Shown: one piece after another, positions 55,448-64,000 of the stretch
Layout: every line of letters begins with the position of its first letter
How positions within the stretch are numbered: the first letter of the stretch is position 1
From: Hydractinia symbiolongicarpus
Lineage: Eukaryota > Cnidaria > Hydrozoa > Anthoathecata > Hydractiniidae
Assembly (NCBI RefSeq): GCF_029227915.1
Contig: NC_079884.1
Coordinates: 18,726,001-18,790,000, forward strand
Length of the DNA stretch: 64,000 nt
Direction: 5' to 3'
Program-made: the position numbers and the translations under genes
Notes under the pieces: model-generated
The model's database searches: none
Told to the model about the DNA's origin: nothing
What the model saw: the letters and a program-made list of their open reading frames with translations, nothing else

Positions 55448-57388
55448 CTAAATTTCTAAATCAGAAAAAACCTTTTTCATGAAAGCACTCTCACATAGTT
55501 GGCATTTCAAGTTATTTCTAACAAGCAGCAAGCAATGTTCACAACACATATCTCTCTCTGGTATGTAATCAGATCCTCTTGAAACATAGTGCAACTTATC
55601 GTAACCGTTTTCTCTCAGATGCAACAATTGTATGTACTCGTGACGGAAAATTCTTGGCCAGCGACATTGGAAAGTGGTATTGTTAGAATACTTTACAATC
55701 ATCTGGTGCTTTTGCTCCCGCCCTTCCATACTATTACATCCAATTCCGAAACCGTAGCACAGCAAAGTACTTTCAGCATGGAAAGGTATGCAGTTACATA
55801 AAGTCCATAAACTGGGTGAGACGCTTACATCATACCAACAGCTTGACTTGAAAAGTAGTTTACATTGCTTCTTTAAATCTTTTAAAAGTTCCAAATTGAA
55901 ATTCTCTACACGTACTGATAGTGAAATAATTTTTCGCAAACATATGAACTGAAAATGGATTTGATGCAGCCTTATTTTCATTTGTTCACTCTTCAATTCA
56001 TTTAAAATAAGTAAATTTAATTCTGGGAAATGACAAAGAAAGGCTTTACTCTCCTTTCCACGAAAACGAAAAGTGAAACTACTTTCATTCTTAGAACTGC
56101 TTTCATTAAACCACCGGATAATTTTTTTCGACAAAAAATTACATCCCATTGCTGAACGTATAAAATTAACAAATTTAATTAAAGCATGTGAGGAAGGTAT
56201 ATCTTTAAATGCTTTGTAGGAATTCAATGGAGCAGTTGCCAAACATAGATTGAATAACTTCATGAAGTGCTCTTTGACGACATTGTTCTTCAGATGAAGA
56301 GGTTCGCCTTTTGCTTTATCAATATAATGGCCAACCAAGGGGACTTCTTCTTGTCTACCTTTCAAAACTTTAGATATATAAGATGTCAAGTTACTACGTT
56401 TCGTTGCACTATTTCCTTTGCATTTAACTTCGATTTCTTTTTTTTTACCTTCAACCTTTTTGGCATCACTTATGCGTTTGTGATAGTTGAAGGGCATCCA
56501 TTTGTCACTTTGCTTGGTTCCGTATGTATATTCAAATTTGGCTGAATTATCTTTATTTACATTTCCGAACGTTGAAAAGTAGTAGGCTGAATTTGTTAGT
56601 TCCCCAGCCAAAAAAGCCAACATCTTCATATCGTTAGGTAATTCACCCAATAAAAATTCAACTTTGTAGGCAACTTCATCAACATAAACAGTGAAAACCT
56701 GACTTTCCAAAAACTTCACGTCCGACAACAACTTGAGAACATAATTGCGTACAACAGTAGAATTTTCCTCAGTATCACCACCAAAAATTAAAAAGTTTTC
56801 GGAGCTGCTGCATATCCGATTACCAACATTAAGAAAAGAGACTAAAAATGACATACCACAAATAGGAGCTCCATCCCCACCAAGAGCAAATACAAACAGA
56901 AAAGATTCAAAATCTTTTTTTTCAAGCATATTGAATGTTTTTAGTTTGTCACTCCGTTGACGATTCACTTTTAAATAGAATTTTGCCAATCGTAACAAAA
57001 ATTCATCACACGATCTATAATTTCCTGTAACTGATTTTGTTTCATCTCCAAAGGTTAGAGTTGGATGTATGTCATGTAGTGTTCCTATATCAATGTTATT
57101 GATAATGGTTGCTAAATGAGGATACTGAATATAATTAACCACTGAATTCTGTTTATTCTGGGAAATTCTATTTGCCTTTCTAATTGCCATGTATTTAGCT
57201 TTCCCCATGACATTGTGGCTGTAAAAAACATTGAGAGAACGTAGTTTATTATCTTCTGAATTGTAAAATTCTTCATTTGCTATTTTGATGGTAGTTTCCT
57301 TTATCTGTTTTACTACAGATGATTTAGCATTCAATAAACTTTTTGCAAACATTTTTGAGGGGATTTTCGAACACAATGTGTCAATCAT
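55448..57388 (-). CDS. Probable DDE-type transposase of the DNA transposon
   Basis: This 646-aa uninterrupted frame fills nearly half of the element and is its only plausible gene. What can be seen: a basic N-terminal part with a VFYSHNVMGKAKYMAIRKA segment (about 54-72); GGDGAP with D172, a good first catalytic Asp at the end of a hydrophobic strand; LPNDMKMLAFLAGEL with D253, a good second Asp before a helix; a long insertion containing GHYIDKAKGEPLHLKNN (353-369); then MEGREQKH with E555 or E558 as candidate catalytic Glu before FRHEYIQLLHLRENG; and a C-terminal CxxC-x9-CxxC (C616, C619, C629, C632), likely zinc-binding. The D-D-insertion-E order fits RNase H-fold transposases of the CMC/Transib/RAG type. 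Its role would be to bind the element's ends and cut and join DNA in the nucleus. The first Met is assumed. The frame stays open for 42 more codons upstream, to a TAA at 57,515-57,517, but has no other Met there, so an upstream exon is possible. Confidence 0.82.
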   Translation of the reverse strand: MIDTLCSKIPSKMFAKSLLNAKSSVVKQIKETTIKIANEEFYNSEDNKLRSLNVFYSHNVMGKAKYMAIRKANRISQNKQNSVVNYIQYPHLATIINNIDIGTLHDIHPTLTFGDETKSVTGNYRSCDEFLLRLAKFYLKVNRQRSDKLKTFNMLEKKDFESFLFVFALGGDGAPICGMSFLVSFLNVGNRICSSSENFLIFGGDTEENSTVVRNYVLKLLSDVKFLESQVFTVYVDEVAYKVEFLLGELPNDMKMLAFLAGELTNSAYYFSTFGNVNKDNSAKFEYTYGTKQSDKWMPFNYHKRISDAKKVEGKKKEIEVKCKGNSATKRSNLTSYISKVLKGRQEEVPLVGHYIDKAKGEPLHLKNNVVKEHFMKLFNLCLATAPLNSYKAFKDIPSSHALIKFVNFIRSAMGCNFLSKKIIRWFNESSSKNESSFTFRFRGKESKAFLCHFPELNLLILNELKSEQMKIRLHQIHFQFICLRKIISLSVRVENFNLELLKDLKKQCKLLFKSSCWYDVSVSPSLWTLCNCIPFHAESTLLCYGFGIGCNSMEGREQKHQMIVKYSNNTTFQCRWPRIFRHEYIQLLHLRENGYDKLHYVSRGSDYIPERDMCCEHCLLLVRNNLKCQLCESAFMKKVFSDLEI

Positions 57389-57399
57389 ACCAAATTTTG

Positions 57400-57547
57400 G
57401 AGAGTATTTAATGGTGAATGACCAAAATGGAATACTTGGCGGGGATTTAATTTTGCGAATGATAAATTTTATAAAATTTGGCGAGGATTTAATTTGGCGA
57501 ATACAAAAAAATGTTTATTTTAACGGAATTTATTTTGGCGAATGACA
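57400..57547 (+). repeat. Four short repeats spaced 40-42 bp, upstream of the transposase
   Basis: Related units occur at 57,404 (GTATTTAATGGTGAATGA), 57,444 (GATTTAATTTTGCGAATGA), 57,486 (GATTTAATTTGGCGAATA) and 57,526 (GAATTTATTTTGGCGAATGA). Three are preceded by GGCGGG, GGCGAG or ACG. Unit starts are 40, 42 and 40 bp apart, close to four turns of the DNA helix, so all would face the same side. They sit directly 5-prime of the gene. I found no such set at the other end. They may be transposase or regulator binding sites. Confidence 0.75.
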
Positions 57548-57996
57548 CAAAGAAATGAATTTTTATGTCTTGGAATGTTTTAAAAAAAATAAGAATAAAC
57601 GTATATATATATAAACACAAGTTCGTTATTTATAGGGAAAAAACATTTTTCTTTTCTTAATTAAAAAAAACGGTATTCCAATTCCAGCTCCTTTTAGATC
57701 GTTTATTCCTTAAATATATAAATTAGTGGAAATAGTTTTTCTTATGTGGTCCTTCTTTTATTGCCTGTAAGAATGCGCCTACATATACAGAACTTTGTAA
57801 ACATTCGCTCATCTATACACAGAACTCTAGCTAGCTACGGTTTAACGCATCTATTTTGCCTAAAAACCCCAAATTTTTCCTTGTTACTTGTGGATGAATG
57901 AAAACTTGCGAAAAAATTAATACATGAGAAAATTTAGTCAGAATAAAGCATAGCTAGCTATAGCTATACAATGGGACAACACATCCACAAAATATT

Positions 57997-58013
57997 TAGC
58001 TAGCTAGCTAGCT
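57997..58013. repeat. Short AGCT microsatellite
   Basis: This is a run of about four TAGC units. Shorter relatives occur at about 54,838-54,852, 57,826-57,836 and 57,949-57,965, all inside the transposon and none in the satellite. It is simple-sequence DNA with no function inferred. Confidence 0.8.
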
Positions 58014-58595
58014 TTAAAGACAAGTTTTAATTTTTTTTATATGGATGGGTTTCTTGTATATATTGTGAAAAATTGAGAAGTCGGCTATATGAGACCTAAA
58101 ATATACTTATACTCATAGGACATAGCCAGATAGACCATTAACACACCTTAGTTTACAGAATATAATAAAAAAGAAACAATTTAAAAATGGCCGCCATTTC
58201 TTAATTCCTGAGACTGCCATACGTAGCTTACTACAATTTTCCCATACTTCCGTTGCTTTTATTTACCAAAAAAACTTCAAAATTAAAAAATGTAAAACAA
58301 CAGAATTGAAGATTCGTCTTACAACTTGCGTTTTAATGCCTTCAAATAGAAAAATAATACCATTTAATACTATTCTATACCCAACAAAGTTTGTTACTGG
58401 AAGGGTAAAATTGAAAGAGGCACTATTTCAAGACAGCTAAAAAGACATTCCACGATGTTCAACATAAGCATGTTTATATTCGATCGAAAGAAAATTTATT
58501 CGACTTTCAAATTCTAGCGCTCGTAAAACCATCAGACACGTTTAAAACACATACCAGATAAAAGTATGGTACCATGTACCAAAGATATAATACTT

Positions 58596-58610
58596 ACGGT
58601 CCTCGACCGT
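58596..58610. repeat. Perfect palindrome near the right terminus
   Basis: ACGGTC-CTC-GACCGT is a 6-bp inverted repeat with a 3-base centre, about 75 bp inside the element. Its right half continues as GACCGTTTTTA, which recurs 59 bp further on, inside the terminal repeat spacer at 58,664-58,674. It is a candidate subterminal binding site. Confidence 0.7.
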
Positions 58611-58674
58611 TTTTAAAAACCTACGGGCCGAAAAACGCGGACGCTTTTGATAAGCATTTCTTGGACCGTTTTTA
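58605..58674 (+). repeat. Direct repeat GACCGTTTTTA, two copies 59 bp apart
   Basis: An 11-bp identical pair lies at 58,605-58,615 and 58,664-58,674, the second falling within the right terminus. The left end has only a loose relative (TTTTTCAAACGGCC). The subterminal regions of the two ends therefore differ. Confidence 0.7.
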
Positions 58675-58683
58675 CCCGCCGTG
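58651..58683 (-). repeat. Right terminal inverted repeat (bipartite)
   Basis: Read inward on the minus strand, it begins CACGGCGGG, has a 15-base spacer, then AAATGCTTA, at exactly the same spacing as the left end. Confidence 0.88.
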
Positions 58684-58686
58684 CTC
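58684..58686. repeat. Target-site duplication CTC, right copy
   Basis: CTC directly follows the CCCGCCGTG terminus and continues into AATGCTGTAATATGG, the second part of the interrupted monomer. The two copies of the duplication are identical. Confidence 0.9.
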
Positions 58687-61600
58687 AATGCTGTAATATG
58701 GCATTCTGCTGTCTAATAAAGACCTCATGCGTAAATCAGGTGGTTCCGAGTGTCTGCACTGGTTACCATTCGGATACTCCTTCCACTCTCAATGGACTAT
58801 AAAGTGCCAAATCGTTTTCTATTGCGCCATGGCCTTATAACACCGCCAACAACGCGTACAGTCCTCTAAAGTCTGTTATATGACCGTTTGCCGCCTAATA
58901 ATGGCCTTACACAAAAATCACGCCGCTCCACATGTCTGTGCAGGTTGCCATTGGTCTAGTCCTTCCACTGTTAATGTAGTACGACGTGCCAAATCGTTTT
59001 ACATTGCGCAATAGCCTTATAACACCGTCAACTACGTGTACAGGCCTCTAAAGGCTGTTATATGACCTTTTACTGCCTAATTATGGCCTTACACATAAAT
59101 CACGTCGTTCCACGTGTCTGTGCAGGTTGAGATTGGTCTAGTCCTTCCACTTTCAATGGACTACGACGTCCCAAGTCGTCTTCCATTACGCCATGGCCTT
59201 ATAACACCGTCAACTACGTGAACAGGCCTCTAAAGGTTGTTATATGATCTTTTGCCTCCTAATAACATCCTTGCACGTAAATCACGTCGTTCCACGTGTC
59301 TGTGCAGGTTGGCATTGGTCTAGTCCTTCCTCTCTCAATGGACTACTACGTCCCAAGTCGTTTTCCATTACGCCATGGCCTTATAACACCGTCAACTACG
59401 TGCACAGGCCTGTAAAGTTTGTTATATAAGCTTTTGTCGCCTAATAACTGCCTTACACGTAAATCACGTTGTTACACGTGTCTGTTCAGGTTGCCATTGC
59501 TCTAGTCCTACCACTACAAATGTACTACGACGTCCCAAATCGTTTTACATTGCGGAATAGCCTTATAACACCGTCAACTACGTGAGCAGCCCTCTAAAGG
59601 TTTTTATCTGGCCTTTTGCCGCTTATTAATGGCCTTATACATAAATCACGTCGTTCCACATGTCTGGGCAAGTTGCCATTGTGTCTGGTCCTTTCACTAT
59701 CAATGCACTACGACGTCCCAAGTTGTTTTCTTTGGTACCATGACATTATAACACCGTCAACTACTCATACAGTCCTCTAAAGTCTGTTATATGATCTTTT
59801 GCCGCCTAGTAATGGCCTTGCACATAAATCACGTCGTTCCAAATGTCTGTGTAACTTGCCATGGGTCCATTCCTTTATCTGTTAATGTACTACGACGTCC
59901 TAAGTCGTTTTCCATTGCGTCAGGACGTTATAACACCGTCAACTACGCGTACAGTCCTCTAAAGTCTATTATATGATCTTTTGCCGCATAACAATGGCCT
60001 TACACATAAATCACGTCGTTCCGCATGTCTGTTTAATTTGCCATTGGTCCATTCCTTTATCTGTTAATGTACTACGACGTCCTAAGTCGTTTTCCATTGC
60101 GTCATGACGTTATAACAACGTCAACTACTTCTACAGGCCTCTAAATCCTGATGTATGCCATTTTGCTGCCTAATAATGGCCCTACACATAAATCACGTCG
60201 TTCCACGTGTCTGTTCAGGTTGCCATTGGTCTAGTCCTACCACTACGAATGTACTACGACGTCCCAAATCGTTTTACATTGCGCAATAGCCTTATAACAC
60301 CGTCAACTACTTGAGCAACCCTCTGAAAGTTTTTATATGGCCTTTTGCCGCGTAATAATGGCCTTACACATGAATCACGTCGTTCCACATGTCTGGGCAA
60401 GTTGCCATTGGTCTAGTCCTTCCACTGGTAATGTACTACGACCTCCTAAGTCGTTTTCGATTTCGTCATGACGTTATAACACCGTCAACTACGCGTACAG
60501 TCCTCTAAAGTCTGTTATATGACCGTTTGCCACCTAATAATGGCCTTACACATAAATCACGTGTTTCCACGTGCTGTTCAGGTTGCCATTGGTCTCGTCC
60601 TTTCACTATCAATGGACTACGACGTCCCAAATCGTTTTACATTGCGCAATAGCCTTATAACACCGTCAACTACGTGAACAGGTCTCTAAAGGTTGTTATA
60701 TAACCTTTTGCCGCCTAATAACGGCCTTACACGTAATTCACGTGGTTCCACGTGTCTCTTCAGGTTGCCATTGGTCTAGTCCTACCACTACGATCGTACT
60801 ACGACGTCCCAAGTTGTTTTCCATTGTGCCATGGCCTTATAAAACCGTCAACTACGTGTACAGGCCTCTAAAAGATGTTATATGACCTTTTGCCTCCAAT
60901 TATCGTCCTTGCACGTATATCACGTCGTTCCACGTGTCTGTGCAGGTTGGCATTGGTCTAGTCCTTCCACTATCAATGTACTACTACGTTCCAAATTAAT
61001 TTACATTGCGCAATACCCTTATAACACCGTCAACTGCGCTAACAGGCCTCTAAAGGCTGTTATATGAATTTTTGCCGCCTTATAATGGCCTTACACATAA
61101 ATCACGTCGTTCCACATGTCTGGGGAAGTTGCCATTGGTCTGTTCCTTTCACTATGAACAGACTACGACGTCCCAAATTGTTTTCCATTGCGCCATGGCC
61201 CTGTAACACCGTCAACTCAGCGTACAATCCTCTCAATGCTGTAATATGGCATTCTGCTGTCTAATAAAGACCTCATGCGTAAATCAGGTGGTTCTGAGTG
61301 TCTGCACTGGTTACCATTGTGATTCTCCTTCCACTCTCAATGGACTATAAAGTCCCAAATCGTTTTCCACTGCGCAATAGCCTTATAACACCGTCAACTA
61401 CGCGTATAGTCCTCTAAAGTCTGTTATATGACCTTTTGCCGTCTAATAATGACCTTACACATCAATCACGTCGTTCCACATGTCTGGGCAGGTTGCCATT
61501 GGTCTAGTATTTTCACTGTCAATGCACTACGACGTCCCAAGTTGTTTTCCATTGTGCCATGACATTATAACACCGCCAACTACGTGTACAGGTCTCTAAA

Positions 61601-64000
61601 GCCTAATATATGACCTTTTACCGCCTAATTATGACCTTACACATAAATCACGTGGTTCCACATGTCTGGGAAAGTTGCCATTGATCTAGTCCTTCCACTG
61701 GTAATGTACTACGACCTCCGAAGTCGTTTTCGATTGCGTCATGACGTTATAACACCGTCAACTACGCGTACAGTCCTCTAAAGTCTGTTATATGACCGTT
61801 TGCCGCCTAATAATGGCCTTACACATAAATCACGTGTTTTCACGTGTCTGCACTGGTTACCATTGGGATACTCCTTCCACTCTCAATGGACTATAAAGTC
61901 CCAAATCGTTTTCCATTGCGCGATGGCCTTATAACACCTCCAACTACGCGTACAGTCCTCTAAAGTCTGTTATATGACCGTTTGCCGCCTAATATTGGCC
62001 TTGCACAAAAATCACGCCGCTCTACATGTCTGTGCAGTTTGCCATTGGTCTAGTCCTTCCACTGTTAATGTACTACGACGTCCCAAATCGTTTTACATTG
62101 CGGAATAGCCTTATAACACCGTCAACTACGCGTACAGTCCTCTAAAGTCTATTATATCACCTTTTGGCGCCTAATGATGGCCTTATCCATAAATCACGTC
62201 GTTCGACACGTCTGCGCAAGTTTCCATTGGTCTAGTCCTTTCACTATGAATACACTACGAAGTCCCAAGTTCTTTTTCATTGCGCAAAAGCCTTATAACA
62301 CCGTCAACTGCATGAACAGGCCTCTAAAGACTGTTATATGACCTTTTGCCGCCTAATAATGACCTTACACATCAATCACGTCGTTCCACATGTCTGGGCA
62401 AGTTGCCATTGGTCTGGTCCTTTCAATCTCAATGCACTAGGACGTCCCAAGTTGTTTTCCATTGTGCCATGGCCTTATAACACCGTCAACTACGTGTACA
62501 GGCCTCTAAAAGATGTTATATGACCTTTTGCGTCCTATTATCGTCCTTGCACGTATATCACGTAGTTCCACGAGTCTGTGCAGGTTGGCATTGGTCTAGT
62601 CCTTCCACTATCAATGTACTACGACGTCCCAAATAAATTTACATTGCGCAAAACCCTTATAACACCGTCAACTGCGCTAACAGGCCTCTAAAGGCTGTTA
62701 TATGAAATTTTGCCGCCTTATATTGGCCTTACACATAAATCACGTCGTTCCACATGTCTGGGCAAGTTGCCATTGGTCCATTCATTTCACTATCAACAGA
62801 CTACGACGTCCCAAGTTGTTTTCCATTGCGCAATGGCCCTGTAACACCGTCAACTCAGCGTACAATTCTCTCAATGCTGTAATATGGCATTCTGCTGTCT
62901 AATAAAGACCTCATGCGTAAATCAGGTGGTTCCGAGTGTCTGCACTGGTTACCATTGGGATACTCCTTCCACTCTCAATGGACTATAAAGTCCCAAATCG
63001 TTTTCTATTGCGCTATGGCCTTATAACACCGCCAACTACGCGTACAGTCCTCTAAAGTCTGTTATATGACCGTTTGCCGCCTAATAATGGCCTTACACAA
63101 AAATCACACCGCTCCACATGTCTGTGCAGGTTGCCATTGGTCTAGTCCTTCCACTGTTAATGTAGTACGACAGGCCAAATCGTTTTACATTGCGCAATAG
63201 CCTTATAACACCGTCAACTACGTGTACAGGCCTCTAAAGGCTGTTATATGACCTTTTACCGCCTAATTATGGCCTTACACATAAATCACGGTGTTCCACA
63301 TGTCTGGGCAAGTTGCCATTGATCTAGTCTTTTCACTATCAATGCACTACGACGTCCCAAGTTGTTTTCCATTGTGACATGGTCATATAACACCGTCAAC
63401 TACGCGTACAGTCCTTTAAAGTCTGTTATATCACCTTTTGGCGCCTAATAATGACCTTACACTTAAATCTAGTGGTTCCGCGTGTCTCCACTGGTTACCA
63501 TTGGTTTATTCCCTTGACACTCAATGTACTACAACGTCCCAAATCGTCTTACATTGCGCAATGGCCTTATAACACCGTCAACTACGTGTACTGGCCTCTA
63601 AAGGTTTTTATATGGCCTTTTGCCTCTTAATAACGTCCTTGCACGTAAATCACGCCGTTTCACGTGCCTGTGCAGGTTGAGATTGGGCTAGTCCTTCCAC
63701 TCTCAATGGACTACGACGTCCCAAATCGTCTTCCATTACGCCATGGCCTTATAACACCGTCAACTACGTGAACAGGCCTCTAAAGGTTGTCATATGATCT
63801 TTTGCCTCCTAATAACAACCTTGCACGTAAATCACGTCGTTCCACGTGTCTGTGCAGGTTGGCATTGGTCTAGTCCTTCCACTCTCAATGGACAAGACGT
63901 CCCAAGTCGTTTTCCATTACGCCATGGCCTTATAACACCGTCAACTACGTGAACAGGCCTCCAAAGGTTGTTATATGACCTTTTGCCTCCTAATAACGTT
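58684..64000 (+). repeat. 182-bp satellite array, right arm
   Basis: This is the same satellite in the same orientation, resuming directly after the transposon and running off the window. Its order of variants parallels segments left of the transposon. For example, a monomer with GTAGTACGACGTGCC near 58,976 has relatives near 51,316 and 63,162, and the block around 60.2-62.9 kb resembles 53.1-54.5 kb plus the monomers that would follow it. The arm therefore belongs to the same amplified region and is not a second, unrelated array. Confidence 0.96.

Larger units (their letters stand above)
57389..58650. other. Right non-coding flank of the transposon (upstream of the gene)
   Basis: This AT-rich stretch lies upstream of the minus-strand gene and should hold its promoter. 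It contains the four spaced repeats next to the gene, an alternating TATATATATATA run at about 57,602-57,613 that could include a TATA element, AGCT runs near 57,830 and 57,997-58,013, and the palindrome and repeated GACCGTTTTTA near the terminus. No reading frame of useful length continues the transposase. Confidence 0.65.
54485..58683 (-). mobile_element. Autonomous-looking cut-and-paste DNA transposon
   Basis: This is a 4,199-bp element with inverted termini CACGGCGGG...CCCGCCGTG, a 3-bp target duplication and one intact transposase-like gene on the minus strand. It is strikingly AT-rich compared with the satellite. Ends starting with CAC and a short (2-3 bp) target duplication are known in the CMC (CACTA/EnSpm) group. 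Transib and RAG-like elements also start with CAC but make 5-bp duplications, and KDZ elements make 8-bp duplications, so CMC or a related lineage fits best. The superfamily call is inference because I could not run a search. It is the only such copy in the window. Confidence 0.9.

Noticed and set aside
55589-56960. Plus-strand frames at 55,589-55,801, 56,267-56,545 and 56,745-56,960
   Set aside because: They lie antisense to the intact 646-aa frame and have no recognisable content.
57285-57545. Plus-strand 86-codon frame over the start of the transposase gene
   Set aside because: It is antisense to the gene's N-terminus and runs through the 40-42 bp repeats, which explain its repeated pattern (GDLILRM, GEDLIWRI, NGIYFGE).
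54485-58683. Retrotransposon or endogenous virus
   Set aside because: There is no reverse transcriptase, long terminal repeat or poly(A) tail. Inverted termini, a 3-bp target duplication and a DDE-like protein indicate a DNA transposon.
1-64000. CRISPR array
   Set aside because: The repeat unit is a full 182 bp with no unique spacers, and there are no cas genes. The context is eukaryotic.

Overview
The window is eukaryotic, non-genic repeat DNA. About 59.8 kb of the 64 kb is one head-to-tail satellite array with a monomer of about 182 bp, all in the same orientation and running off both ends of the window. At 54,485-58,683 a single 4,199-bp DNA (class II) transposon interrupts it. I see no rRNA, tRNA, CRISPR, operon or host gene. 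The satellite with higher-order structure, the AT-rich transposon and the type of transposase suggest an animal, perhaps an early-branching invertebrate such as a cnidarian or sponge. That is inference; the species cannot be named from the sequence alone.

Layout. 1 to about 8.1 kb: mixed monomer subfamilies with some rearranged junctions. 8,156-12,885: an almost perfect tandem duplication of a 13-monomer block (2,365 bp). About 12.3-25.1 kb: a higher-order-repeat domain of six consecutive blocks of 15, 7, 12, 15, 12 and about 9+ monomers, which differ by in-register gain or loss of whole monomers. About 25-54.5 kb: more heterogeneous satellite with short local duplications, including a 4-monomer (728 bp) duplication near 37.6-39.1 kb in which I found no difference. 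54,485-58,683: the transposon. 58,684-64,000: satellite again, resuming at the base where it was interrupted.

Transposon. It has a 3-bp target duplication (CTC) and inverted ends beginning CACGGCGGG. One long intronless minus-strand ORF (646 aa) encodes a probable DDE transposase with candidate catalytic D172, D253 and E555 or E558 and a C-terminal CxxC-x9-CxxC knuckle. Its flanks are AT-rich and hold four short repeats spaced 40-42 bp apart just upstream of the gene, and a palindrome near the right end. The ends are bipartite: two identical 9-bp boxes separated by 15 bp that are not conserved between the ends. Uninterrupted copies of the target monomer elsewhere in the array act as empty sites and fix the insertion to the base.

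The many 61-90 aa reading frames across the array are by-products of the repeat period and are not annotated as genes. All alignments and counts here were made by eye.
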